From the NCBI GenBank assembly GCA_963971285.1, contig OZ020246.1, positions 16,599,217 to 16,663,216 of the forward strand: 64,000 bases of DNA. The letters are read 5' to 3'. Below, piece by piece: positions 28,480-38,292 of this stretch; the first letter of the stretch is position 1; each line of letters begins with the position of its first letter. The notes under the pieces are model-generated. The model saw only the letters and a list, made by a program, of their open reading frames with translations. It was not told where the DNA came from and did no database searches. The position numbers and the translations under genes are program-made. Source of the stretch: Astropecten irregularis (lineage: Eukaryota; Echinodermata; Asteroidea; Paxillosida; Astropectinidae).

Positions 28480-29670
28480 CATTTAGTATTTACCTATCCC
28501 GAGTTACTTCCTCGTCCCAAGATTATACTACCTTTCCTTTATTCCCCATCCCGAAGTGTTTCCCTGCCGGTGGGTTATTTCCCCGTACCGGAATAATTTC
28601 CCATTCCCATTTTTTCTCAGTCTCGTAATAATTCCCCGTCCCTGATTCTTTCTTAGTCTCGCAATATAATATTTCCCCGAGCCTGAGTTATTTTTCAATC
28701 CCTGAATGTTTCCCTGTCCTGGATGTTCCTAGTTCCATATATCCAGGTCATATTTTTGATCGAAAGTCGTTCACCAAAATACGGGCCTTGATCAATGATA
28801 AATGTCGCCACAGCTGAACAATATATTTTTGCGAACATCTCCTGGGTCATATCTTTGTAATAAATTTGATAATGATTTTTGACGGTTTTTTGTCGAAATC
28901 TAAATGATTATTTCTTAGTCCCGTAATAATTCCCGTCGTCTGATATAGATATATTTTGGAATTGAGAATGGCACGCGGAAATATTGAGGAATTCAGGAGA
29001 AATAATCTCAATTCCTCAATATTTCCGCGTGCCGTTCTCAATTACAAAATATTTTCCCGTCCCAGATTATTTCTTATTCCCGTTATAATTCCCCGTCCTT
29101 TGAGTTATTTATCGATTCCTCAATATTTCCCCGCCCCGTGCCCTTCTCAATTCCGAAATATGTTCCCGTCCCAGATTATTTCTTTAGTCCCGTAATAATT
29201 CCCCGTCCCGTGGGTTATTTCTGAATTCCTCGATATTTTCCCGTGCCGTTCTCAATCCCGTAATATTTTCCCGTCCCAGATTGTTCTTCGTCCCGTTATA
29301 ATTCCCCGTCCTGTGAGTTATTTCTCAATTCCTCAATATTACCCCGTGACGTTCTCAAATCTGAAATATTTTCCTGTATTATTTCTTGGTCCCGTAATAA
29401 TTCCCCGTCCCGTGGGTTATTTCCCCATTTACTCGATATTTTCCTGCGCCGTTCTCAATCCCGTAAATAATATTTTCCCGTCCCAGATTGTTTCTTAGTC
29501 CCGCAATAATTCCCCGTTCTGTGACTCGATTCCTCAATATTTTCCCGTATCGTTCTCAATCCCGTAATATTTTCCCGTCCCATATTACATGTATTTCTTA
29601 GTCCCGTAATAATTCCCCGTCCCGTGTGTTATTTTTCAATTCCTCAATATTTCCCCGTGTCGTTCTCAAG
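28480..29670. repeat. Degenerate internal minisatellite of the 1.9-kb element (period about 100-112 bp)
   Basis: The phrases AGTCCCGTAATAATTCCCCG, CAATTCCTCAATATTTCCC, GTGCCGTTCTCAAT and TTTTCCCGTCCCAGATT recur in the same order. Successive AATAATTCCCCGT phrases from about 29080 to 29605 are roughly 100-112 bp apart, giving about six recognisable units. The region from 28480 to about 28740 carries older, more diverged versions. Translated pieces are proline/serine/phenylalanine-rich by composition only. Flanking internal sequence (28166-28480 and 29671-29939) is non-repetitive and I recognise nothing in it. Confidence 0.75.
28951..29052. repeat. 43-bp-arm inverted repeat inside the 1.9-kb element
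   Basis: Arms 28951-28993 and 29010-29052 are reverse complements with two mismatches and a 16-base spacer. The core includes GGCACGCGGAAATATTGAGG on the left and CCTCAATATTTCCGCGTGCC on the right. The arms are made of the element's own internal repeat motif, one copy being inverted relative to its neighbours. Confidence 0.88.
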
Positions 29671-29949
29671 AGTTTGCAACAGCTAAAAGGTGTTTATAAC
29701 TTTCTGCCTCTCTAGGATCTCAGGTTTCTGGCAGATATTCAATAATCCCTTAATCCAACAACAATAGCGCTAGGAGGTGGACTGGTTAAGCATTGTGTAA
29801 CCCTCAACTCCATTCTTCCAGACATCTTTTGTGAGAGCTCAGCCATTTTTAATGAGCCCCACTTGCTGCTGTTTGACCTCTTGCATACGGATTATTCATG
29901 AATCACGGGATTTCCATTCATAAAACCTGGCGATGTCAATACCTTGTCA

Positions 29950-29981
29950 TACCTTGTTGTACCGGGCGGTACAACAAGGTA
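29950..29981. repeat. Subterminal hairpin in the right TIR
   Basis: TACCTTGTTGTACC at 29950-29963 pairs with GGTACAACAAGGTA at 29968-29981 around the loop GGGC. It is the mirror of the hairpin at the other end, with longer arms (14 against 12 bp). An extra TACCTTGT at 29940-29947 suggests a small local duplication. Confidence 0.88.
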
Positions 29982-30011
29982 TTACCGCGTGTTAGATTAT
30001 GAGGTCCTCCC

Positions 30012-30014
30012 TAA
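30012..30014 (+). other. Target-site duplication TAA, right
   Basis: Second copy of the TAA, followed directly by CTAGGCTCTGA of the interrupted monomer. Confidence 0.9.
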
Positions 30015-30660
30015 CTAGGCTCTGACGCCACAAGACCAATGAATGTTCTTATATCCAGGGGCACTTAACTAGGCTCTGACTGCACAAGACCAATGGATGT
30101 TCTTATGTCCAGGGGCACTTAATTAGGCTCTGACTGCACAAGACCAATGAATGTTCTTATGTCCAGGGGCACTTAACTAGGCTCTGACGGCACAAGACCA
30201 ATGAATGTTCTTATATCCAGGGGCACTTAACTAGGCTCTGACGGCACAAGACCAATGGATGTTCTTATATCCAGGGGTACTTAACTAGGCTCTGACGGCA
30301 CAAGACCAATGGATGTTCTTATATCCAGGGGCACTTAACTAGGCTCTGACGCCACAAGACCAATGAATGTTCTTATATCCAGGGGCACTTAACTAGGCTC
30401 TGACTGCACAAGACCAATGGATGTTCTTATATCCAGGGGCACTTAACTAGGCTCTGACGGCACAAGACCAATGGATGTTCTTATATCCAGGGGCACTTAA
30501 CTAGGCTCTGACGCCACAAGACCAATGAATGTTCTTATATCCAGGGGTACTTAACTAGGCTCTGACGGCACAAGACCAATGGATGTTCTTATACCCAGGG
30601 GCACTTAGCTAAGCTCTGACAGCGCAAACCAATGGATATTCATATATCCAGTGGCACTTA
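30015..30660. repeat. 54-bp satellite array, right remnant (about 12 monomers)
   Basis: Continuation of the main satellite beyond the inserted element, in the same orientation and phase, with monomer starts at 30046 and every 54 bp to 30586. The last monomer is degraded: CAGCGCAAACC has lost a base and TTCATATATCCAGTGGCACT is diverged. The array stops abruptly against the 395-bp module at 30660/30661. Confidence 0.93.
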
Positions 30661-31013
30661 TTACTGACAAAGAAAATATCTTGGCGAGAATCACAAGTTT
30701 CTGGTGTAAATCAGACATACCATCAGTTACACATAATGGTTCTGTTTGGCTGTAACATTGTCTTCATATTATTTTTGCTATTGATGTAGATTGTACTCGG
30801 ATATTAAGGAGGATGACATCAAGCTTGTAGACCATATAAAATGCTGAGAACCCCGAGATGATCCACTTCCCTCCACAAACTAGAACCAGAATGATTCATG
30901 TTCAACTCTGTAAGATGAATCTGCAAAGTCACCAGAGGACCCTGACTGTGATGTTCACTATTCCATGGCAATAGGGAAAGTTTTGTGTGAGTAGGAGCAA
31001 GTTGCATCAACTC
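30661..31013 (-). repeat. Complex module, copy L3 (type b, 5'-truncated on this strand)
   Basis: First left-side copy of a non-tandem module that recurs throughout the window. Here it begins at TTACTGACAAAG and lacks about the first 50 bases found in full copies (GACCACTCTTGCC to CCTGCTTG), cut by the satellite junction. Type b is defined by the stretch reading GATCCACTTCCCTCCACAAA; type a lacks several of these bases. It ends with TTGCATCAACTC, directly followed by 23-bp repeats. Confidence 0.85.
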
Positions 31014-31591
31014 TTACTGTCATCCTTCCCATCCCCTTACTGTCATCCTTTCCATCCACTTACTGTCATCCTTCCCGTCCCCTAACTGTCATACTTCCCA
31101 TCCCCTTACTGTCATCCTTCCCATCCCCTTACTGTCACCCTTCCCATCCCCCTACTGTCATCCTTCCCATCCCCTTACTGTCATCCTTCCCATCCTCTTA
31201 CTTTCATCCTTCCCATCCCCTTACTGTCATCCTTCCCATCCCCCTACTGTCATCCTTCCCATCCCCTCACTGTCATCCTTCCCATCCCCTTACTGTCATC
31301 GCCTCCGTCCCCTTACTGTCACCCTTCCCGTCCCCTTACTGTCACCCTTCCCGTCCCCCTACTGTCATCCTTCCCGTCCCCCTACTGTCATCCTTCCCGT
31401 CCCCTTACTGTCATCCTTTCCAACCCCTTACTGTCATCCTTCCCATCCTCCTACTGTCATCCTTCCCATCCTCCTACTGTCATCCTTCCCATCCTCCTAC
31501 TGTCACCCTTCCCATCCCCTTACTGTCACCCTACCCATCCCCCTACTGTCATCCTTCCCATCCCCCTACTGTCATCCTTCCCATCCCCTTA
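31014..31591 (-). repeat. 23-bp CT-rich tandem array, outer left, part 1
   Basis: Tandem units reading CCCATCCCCTTACTGTCATC plus CTT, 23 bp, with CTTA, CCTA, CTCA and CCTC variants. Because 23 is not a multiple of 3 and the unit lacks stops, translation passes through all three frames and gives a 23-residue peptide period. These open frames are not evidence of a protein. The array is interrupted by a small element after TTA. Confidence 0.93.
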
Positions 31592-31946
31592 GGCCATAAC
31601 AATTTCGTAACCCGCCCGACCCAAAAATTTGCCCGACCGTAAACATTTTAAACCCCCCCCCCAAAAAAAATATAAAAAAATTATTTTAAAAATCGGGAAA
31701 AAAATTAAAAACAATTCGCATATTTGTATGCAGATTAAAAGCTTAAAAGGAGGAAAAGATAGAAACCAGACTGGTTAAAGTTGTTATGTCATTTCTTGTC
31801 TTTATTTAACTCGTTAAATACTGTGATATACAGGAAAAACAGCATTTAATACATGAACAATTAAATTAAAAAAAAAAAATAATCCATCCGCCCTACCCTA
31901 TTTTCCAACCCTCCGTTACTCCAATACAACAATTTTTTTTATGGCC
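31592..31946. mobile_element. 355-bp MITE-like insertion with TTA target duplication
   Basis: Foreign AT-rich sequence breaks the 23-bp array. It begins GGCCATAACAATTT and ends TTTTTTATGGCC, so the outer 8 bases (GGCCATAA) are inverted repeats, with looser similarity further in. The array bases TTA occur on both sides (31589-31591 and 31947-31949), although the normal unit has one TTA there, so this is a 3-bp TWA duplication. Internal features are a run of ten C followed by A runs, and two direct CCGCCC-type stretches near the two ends. There is no coding potential. PIF/Harbinger-type MITE is the best guess; the TIR is short, so the family is uncertain. Confidence 0.8.
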
Positions 31947-32319
31947 TTACTGTCATCCTTCCTATCCCCTTACTGTCACCCTTCCCATCCCCTTACAGTC
32001 ATCCTTCCCATCCCCTTACTGTCATCCTTCCCAACCCCTTACTGTCACCCTTCCCATCCCCTTACTGTCATCCTTCCCATCCCCTCACTGTCATCCTTCC
32101 CATCCTCTGACTGTCATCCTTCCCATCCCCCTACTGTCATCCTTCCCATCCCCTAATACTGTCATCCTTCTTATCCCCTTACTGTCATCCTTCCCATCCT
32201 CCTACTGTCACCCTTCCCATCCCCTTACTGTCACCCTTCCCATCCCCTTACTGCCATCCTTCCCATCCCCCTACTGTCACCCTTCCATCCCCTTACTGAT
32301 ATCCTTCCTATCTCCTTAA
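31947..32319 (-). repeat. 23-bp CT-rich tandem array, outer left, part 2
   Basis: Continuation of the interrupted array, about 16 units, with some TTTTCATCC, AATACTGTCATCC and CTTCTTATCC variants. It ends CTATCTCCTTAA against the next module. The corresponding array in the right arm (51166-52275) carries no insertion. Confidence 0.92.
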
Positions 32320-32713
32320 GACCACTCTTGCCATCTCTATCCGTGCAAAAGAAATATTTTCCTGCTTGCTGACAAACAAAATATCTTGGCGAGAATCATC
32401 AGTTTCTGGTGTAAATCACACGTACCATCAGTTACATATAATTTTTCTGTTTGACTGAAACATTGTCTTCATATTATTTTCTCTATTGATGCAGATTGCA
32501 TTCGGATATTGAGGAGGATGACATCAAGCTTGTAGACCATACCAACTGCTGAGAACCCCGAGATGATCCACTCGACATACTGGACCAAGAATGATTCATG
32601 TTCAAATCTATAAGATGTATCTTTGAAGTCACCAGAGGAACCCGACTGTGATGTTCACTATTCCATGGCAACAGGGAAAGTATTGCGTGAGTAGGAGCAA
32701 GTTGCATCAACTC
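32320..32713 (-). repeat. Complex module, copy L2 (type a, full length)
   Basis: Full-length 394-bp copy from GACCACTCTTGCC to TTGCATCAACTC. It has the type-a stretch GATGATCCACTCGACATACT. In the right arm the second module from the centre (50772) is also type a, matching this position in mirrored order. Confidence 0.9.
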
Positions 32714-34340
32714 TTACTGTCATCCTTCCCATCCCCTCACTGTCATCCTTCCCATCCCATTACTGTCATCCTTCCCATCCCCTCACTGTCATCTTTCCCA
32801 TCCCCTCACTGTCGTCCTTCCCATCCCCTTACTGTCACCCTTCCCATCCCCTCAGTCATTCTTCCCATCCCCTCACTGTCATCCTTCCCATCCCCTCACT
32901 GTCGTCCTTCCCATCCCCTCAGTCATTCTTCCCATCCCCTCACTGTCGTCCTTCCCATCCCCTCACTGTCGTCCTTCCCATCCCCTCAGTCATTCTTCCC
33001 ATCCCCTCAGTCATTCTTCCCATCCCCTCACTGTCATCCTTCCCATCCCCTCACTGTCATCCTTCCCATCCCCTCACTGTCATCCTTCCCATCCCCTCAC
33101 TGTCATCCTTCCCATCCCCTTACTGTCATCCTTCCCATCCCCTTACTGTCATCCTTCCCAACCCCTTATTTTTTCTTTCCCATCCCCTTACTGCCATCCT
33201 TCCCATCCCCCTACTGTCATCCTTCCCATCCCCTCACTGTCATCCTTCCCATCCCCTTACTGTCATCCTTCCAATCCCCTTACTGTATGCATCCTCCTTA
33301 ACTCCTTACTGACATCCTTCCCATCCCCTTACTGTCATCCTTCCCATCACCTTACTGCCATCCTTCCCATCCCCCTACTGTCATCCTTCCCATCCCCTTA
33401 CTGTCATCCTTCCCATCCCCTTACTGTATGCATCCTCCTTATCTCCTTACTGTCATCCATCCCATCCCCCTACTGTCATCCTTCCCATCCCCCTACTGTC
33501 ACCCTTCCCATCCCCCTACTGTCATCCTTCCCATCCCCTCACTGTCATCCTTCCGATCCCCCTACTGTCTTCCTTCCCATCTCCTTACTGTCATCCTTCC
33601 CATCCCCTTACAGCCATCCTTTCAATCCTTGTGCTGTCATCCTTCCCATCCCCTCACTGTCATCCTTCCCATCCCCTCACTGTCATCCTTCCCATCCCCT
33701 TACTGTCGTACTTCCCATCACCTCACTGTCATCCTTCCCATCCCCTAACTGTCATCCTTCCCATCCCCTTACTGTTTGCATCCTCCTTATCTCCTTCTCC
33801 TTACTGTCATCCTTCCCATCCCCTCACTGTCATCCTTCCTATCCCCTTACTGTCATCCTTCCCATCCCCTTACTGTCATCCTTCCCATCCCCTTACAGCC
33901 ATCCTTTCCATCCCCTTACTGTCACCCTTCCCATCCCCTTACTGTCCTCCTTCCAATCCCCTTACTGTCATCCTTCCCATCTCCTTACTCTCACCCTTCC
34001 CATCCCCTTACTGTCATCCTTCCCATCCTCTGACTGTCATCCTTCCCATCCCCCTACTGTCATCCTTCCCATCCCATCTCCTTACTCTCACCCTTCCCAT
34101 CCCCTTACTGTCATCCTTCCCATCCTCTGACTGTCATCTTTCCCATCCCCCTACTGTCATCCTTCCCATCCCCTAATACTGTCATCTTCCCATCCCCTCA
34201 CTGTCATCCTTCCCATCCTCTGACTGTCATCCTTCCCATCCCACTCCTTTCATCCTTCCCATCCCCTAATACTGTCATCTTCCCATCCCCTTACTGTCAT
34301 CCTTCCCATCCTCTGACTGTCATCCTTCCAAGACCCGTAA
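32714..34340 (-). repeat. 23-bp CT-rich tandem array, inner left
   Basis: About 70 units of the 23-bp repeat. There is a subgroup with CCCCTCACTGTC and a shortened unit CCCCTCAGTCATTCTT, several times repeated around 32850-33020. Phrases such as TGTATGCATCCTCCTTA at 33275, 33424 and (as TTTGCATCC) 33774 recur about 150 and 350 bp apart, indicating secondary block duplication. Mirrors the array at 48877-50771. Confidence 0.93.
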
Positions 34341-34737
34341 GACCGCTCTTGCCATCTCTATCCGTGCAAAAGAAATATTTTCCTGCTTGCTGAGAAACAA
34401 AATATCTTGGCGAGAATCATCAGTTTCTGGTGTAAATCACACGTACCATCAGTTACATATAATTTTTCTGTTTGACTGAAACATTGTCTTCATATTATTT
34501 TCTCTATTGATGCAGATTGTATTCGGATATTGAGGAGGATGACATCAAGCTTGTAGACCATACCAACTGCTGAGAACCCCGAGATGATCCACTCGACATA
34601 CTGGACCCAGAATGATTCATGTTCAACTCTATCACATGAATTTGCAAAGGTCATCAGAGGACCCTGACTGTGATGTTCACTATTCCATGGCAACAGGGAA
34701 AGCATTATGTGAGAAGGAGCAACTTGCATCAACTCTT
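34341..34737 (-). repeat. Complex module, copy L1 (innermost left, type a variant)
   Basis: Full-length copy that differs from the others in AAGCATTATGTGAGAAGGAG and in an AATTTGCAAAGGTCATC stretch. The innermost right copy (48481-48876) shares the GAGAAGGAG-type variant (read as CTCCTTCTCACATAATGC there), so these two are each other's mirror partners. Unlike all other copies, L1 is followed by non-repetitive sequence on its CATCAACTC side. Confidence 0.9.
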
Positions 34738-35133
34738 GTTCCCATGAACAATCAATGTTTGATATAAAAACTGTTTCACTATAATCACTGCTGAGTGAGG
34801 TCACTGGAAGATTGTATCTTAGATATTGACATTTCCACAATAGAAGCAGCGTCTAGAGATGATCATTATACATCAACTTATGTTGGAGAAACAATGAAGT
34901 GACTAAAAAACACCATGCTTATGACCAATTTGCTATAAGAACTCTGTCAAGACAGCCTTCTAAATTCTCGAAGGGTATTATTGAACAAGAACGATGAAGT
35001 GTAACGCTGCATGTGAGAAATGTTATCCATTAAACAGAAATGCTCTATTCTCAAGCTTCAGCTCCGAAAGATAGAAGCAGAATACTCACATTTCAAGTAT
35101 TGTGACTTGTAAAAAAAGGCCTAATACAAAAAT
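34738..35133. other. Non-repetitive segment A (left arm)
   Basis: About 400 bp without tandem structure, lying between module L1 and the 27-bp array. Its reverse complement is found at 48099-48480 with scattered differences; for example TTATGTTGGAGAAACAATGA reads back perfectly there. On the minus strand one frame stays open through this segment into module L1 (roughly 34840 down to 34490, no ATG needed upstream), but I recognise no protein and the right-arm copy has a frame-breaking T-run difference. Confidence 0.85.
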
Positions 35134-35378
35134 GGACCTTTGCCCTAGGCAGGAAAGACAGAGCCCTTGCCCTGGGCAAGATAGACAGGGCCTTTGCCCT
35201 ATGCAGAATAGACAGGGCCCTTGCCATGGATAGGAAAGACAGGGCCTTTGCCCTGGGCAATAAAGACAGGGCCTTTGCCCTGGGTAGAAAAGACGGGACC
35301 TTTGCCCTGGGCAGGATAGACAGGGCCTTTGCCCTGGGCAGGAAAGACAGGGCCTTTGCCCTTTGCAGGAAAGACCCG
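35134..35378 (+). repeat. 27-bp tandem array, left arm (about 9 copies)
   Basis: Units of the form CAGGGCCTTTGCCCTGGG followed by CAGGAAAGA. Each unit holds a perfect 6-bp stem, CAGGGC and GCCCTG, around the loop CTTT. Since 27 is nine codons, the translation repeats every nine residues (DRAFALGRK on this strand), but both strands are open and nothing marks it as a gene. Only about 9 copies exist here, against about 72 in the mirrored array at 46140-48098. Confidence 0.93.
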
Positions 35379-35828
35379 GCTAGGATGATCACCATTCTTT
35401 CCTCTTTCCTTTCCCCTTTACCATCTGCTGCACTGTTAAAAATAAAACTCTACCAGAGAACCTTACATGAACAAAACTTAACGTGAACTACTACACATAT
35501 CAGTATATATATATGTACAACAGGAACTCTACTGTGCTTGACAATACTTTACTAGAAAATGTAAACCAGAGGTTTCCTTAATTGATTGATTGATACTGAT
35601 GTTAATTATCTATTTACTTAATTAATTTATAACTTGTAAATGAACTTATGCATAATTACTCTTTATACCGGATGTTCCCTCCCTTGCTTGGCCCGCCCTG
35701 TTTGTCCTTCAATCATGCCTTTCATTCCCTACCCCTTTGATTTACTATCCTTTCCTCGTCCCTTCTTCCCTTCCATTTTTTACTGTCCTTTTCTCATCTT
35801 TCTTCTTTACTGTCCATCCTACAAAGAC
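35379..35828. other. Spacer B (left arm), between the 27-bp and 28-bp arrays
   Basis: Non-tandem AT-rich sequence with a TATATATATA stretch near 35508 and a pyrimidine-rich second half (35740-35818). Its reverse complement lies at 45673-46139 with high similarity by eye, including CTTTATACCGGATGTTCCCT and GATTTACTATCCTTTCCTCG. There are small indels between the arms, for example near 35580, where the left arm has a repeated TTGATTGATTGAT. No gene recognised. Confidence 0.87.
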
Positions 35829-38292
35829 GGCACTTTGCCCGGCAGAGAGAAGAGACGGGCCTTTGCCCTGCAGAGAGAAGAGACGGGCCTTTGCCCTGCA
35901 GAGAGAAAAGACGGGCCTTTGCCCTGCAGAGAGAAGAGACGGGCCTTTGCCCTGCAGAGAGAAGAGACGGGCCTTTGCCCTGCAGAGAGAAGAGACGGGC
36001 CCTTGCCCGGCAGAGAGAAAAGACGGGCCTTTGCCCTGCAGAGAGAAGAGACGGGCCTTTGCCCGGCAGAGAGAAGAGACAGGCCTTTGCCCGGCAGAGA
36101 GAAGAGACGGGCCTTTGCTTGGCAGAGAGAAGAGACGGGCCCTTGCCCGGCAGAGAGTAAAGACAGGCCTTTGCCCGGCAGAGAGCAAAGACGGGCCTTT
36201 GCTCGGCAGAGAGTAAAGATGGGACTTTGCCAGGCAGAGAGAAAAGACGGGCCTTTGCCAGGCAGAGAGAAGAGACGGGCCTTTGCCCGGCAGAGAGTAA
36301 AGACGGGCCTTTGCCCGGCAGAGAGAAGAGACGGGCCCTTGCCCGGCAGAGAGAAGAGACGGGCCTTTGCTTGGCAGAGAGAAGAGACGGGCCTTTGCTT
36401 GGCAGAGAGAAGAGACGGGCCCTTGCCCGGCAGAGAGAAAAGACGGGCCTTTGCCAGGCAGAGAGAAGAGACGGGCCTTTGCCCGGCAGAGAGAAGAGAC
36501 GGGCCTTTGCTTGGCAGAGAGAAGAGACGGGCCTTTGCCCGGCAGAGAGAAGAGACGGGCCTTTGCCCGGCAGAGAGAAGAGACGGGCCTTTGCCCGGCA
36601 GAGAGAAGAGACGGGCCTTTGCCCGGCAGAGAGAAGAGACGGGCCCTTGCCCGGCAGAGAGTAAAGACGGACCTTTGCTTGGCAAAGAGTAAAGACGGGC
36701 CTTTGCCAGGCAGAGAGAAGAGACGGGACTTTGCCCAGCAGAGAGAAGAGACGGGACTTTTCCCGGCAGAGAGTAAAGACGGGCCTTTGCCCGGCAGAGA
36801 GAAGAGACGGGCCTTTGCCCTGCAAAGAGTAAAGACGGGCCCTTGCCTGGCAGAGAGTAAAGACGGGCCCTTGCCCGGCAGAGAGAAGAGACGGGCCTTT
36901 GCCCGGCAGAGAGTAAAGACGGACCTTTGCTTGGCAAAGAGTAAAGACGGGCCTTTGCCAGGCAGAGAGAAGAGACGGGACTTTGCCCAGCAGAGAGAAG
37001 AGACGGGCCTTTGCCCGGCAGAGAGAAGAGACGGGCCTTTGCCTGGCAGAGAGTAAAGACGGGCCCTTGCCTGGCAGAGAGAAGAGACGGGCCTTTGCTT
37101 GGCAGAGAGAAGAGACGGGCCTTTGCCCGGCAGAGAGAAGAGACGGGCCTTTGCCCGGCAGAGAGAAGAGACGGGACTTTGCCCAGCAGAGAGAAGAGAC
37201 GGGCCTTTGCCCGGCAGAGAGAAGAGATGGGCCTTTGCCCGGCAGAGAGTAAAGACGGGCCCTTGCCTGGCAGAGAGAAGAGACGGGCCTTTGCTTGGCA
37301 GAGAGAAGAGACGGGCCTTTGCCCGGCAGAGAGTAAAGACGGGCCTTTGCCCGGCAGAGAGAAGAGACGGGCCTTTGCCCGGCAGAGAGTAAAGACGGGC
37401 CTTTGCCCGGCAGAGAGAAGAGACGGGCCTTTGCCCGGCAGAGAGTAAAGACGGACCTTTGCTTGGCACAGAGTAAAGACGGGCCTTTGCCAGGCAGAGA
37501 GAAGAGACGGGACTTTGCCCAGCAGAGAGAAGAGACGGGCCTTTGCCAGGCAGAGAGAAGAGACGGGCCTTTGCCAGGCAGAGAGAAGAGACGGGCCTTT
37601 GCCCGGCAGAGAGTAAAGACGGATCTTTGCTTGGCAGAGAGTAAAGATGGGCCTTTGCCAGGCAGAGAGAAGAGACAGGACTTTGCCCGGCAGAGAGAAG
37701 AGACGGGCCTTTACCTGGCAGAGAGAAGAGACGGTCCTTTGCCCGGCAGAGAGAAGAGACAGGACTTTGCCCGGCAGAGAGAAGAGACGGGCCTTTACCT
37801 GGCAGAGAGAAGAGACGGTCCTTTGCCCGGCAGAGAGAAGAGACAGGACTTTGCCCGGCAGAGAGAAGAGACGGGCCTTTGCCCGGCAGAGAGAAGAGAC
37901 GGGCCTTTGCCCGGCAGAGAGAAGAGACGGGCCTTTGCCTGGCAGAGAGAAGAGACAGGCCTTTACCTGGCAGAGAGAAGAGACGGGCCTTTGCCCTGCA
38001 GAGAGAAGAGACGGGCCTTTGCCCGGCAGAGAGAAGAGACAGGACTTTGCCCGGCAGAGAGAAGAGACGGGCCTTTGCCCGGCAGAGAGAAGAGACGGGC
38101 CTTTGCCCTGCAGAGAGAAGAGACGGGCCTTTGCCCGGCAGAGAGAAGAGACGGGCCTTTGCCCTGCAGAGAGAAGAGACGGGCCTTTGCCCTGCAGAGA
38201 GAAGAGATGGGCCTTTGCCCGGCAGAGAGAAGAGACGGGCCTTTACCTGGCAGAGAGAAGAGACGGGCCTTTGCCTGGCAGAGAGTACAGAA
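35829..38292 (+). repeat. 28-bp tandem array, left arm (88 phase-perfect copies)
   Basis: Units GGGCCTTTGCCCGGCAGAGA followed by GAAGAGAC. Starts at 35829, 35857 and 38265 are exact multiples of 28 apart (87 x 28 = 2,436), so there is no net indel in about 2.46 kb. Variants are substitutions: CCCGG, CCTGC, CTTGG, CAGGC; GAGAG to GAGTA; CCTTTG to CCCTTG. The unit has no stop codon in any of six frames, which explains the long open frames on both strands (up to 574 codons). The 28-residue translated period is the three frames read in turn. The mirrored right-arm array has only about 3 copies. Confidence 0.95.

Larger units (their letters stand above)
28104..30011. mobile_element. 1,908-bp non-autonomous DNA transposon with long TIRs (PIF/Harbinger-like)
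   Basis: The ends are inverted copies of each other. The first 46 bases, starting GGGAGGACCTCATAATCTAA, match the reverse complement of the last 46 without mismatch, and the match continues to about 62 bp with two mismatches. The satellite is interrupted within its CACTTAACTAGG stretch and the bases TAA appear on both sides, giving a 3-bp target duplication. TWA duplications and G-rich termini are known features of PIF/Harbinger elements, so that family is the likely source. No transposase is visible: open frames are short and made of internal repeats, so the element must be mobilised in trans. Removing it and one TAA restores the 54-bp phase exactly. Family assignment is inference; the insertion itself is seen directly. 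Confidence 0.88.

Noticed and set aside
28380..29498. Small open frames inside the 1.9-kb element as a transposase remnant
   Set aside because: They are at most 82 codons, built from the element's internal repeat, and contain no recognisable DDE or DNA-binding motif.
35640..35830. Hydrophobic leader (PFFPSIFYCPFLIFLLYC) before the 28-bp repeat as a signal peptide
   Set aside because: The hydrophobic run comes from pyrimidine-rich DNA. The right-arm copy of the same spacer differs by indels that change the frame, and the downstream repeat is not credibly coding.
35745..37469. 574-codon minus-strand open frame and its relatives on both strands in the 28-bp array
   Set aside because: The repeat has no stop in any frame, so long frames arise on both strands without selection. 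The peptide period of 28 is the three frames in turn, and start codons are incidental.
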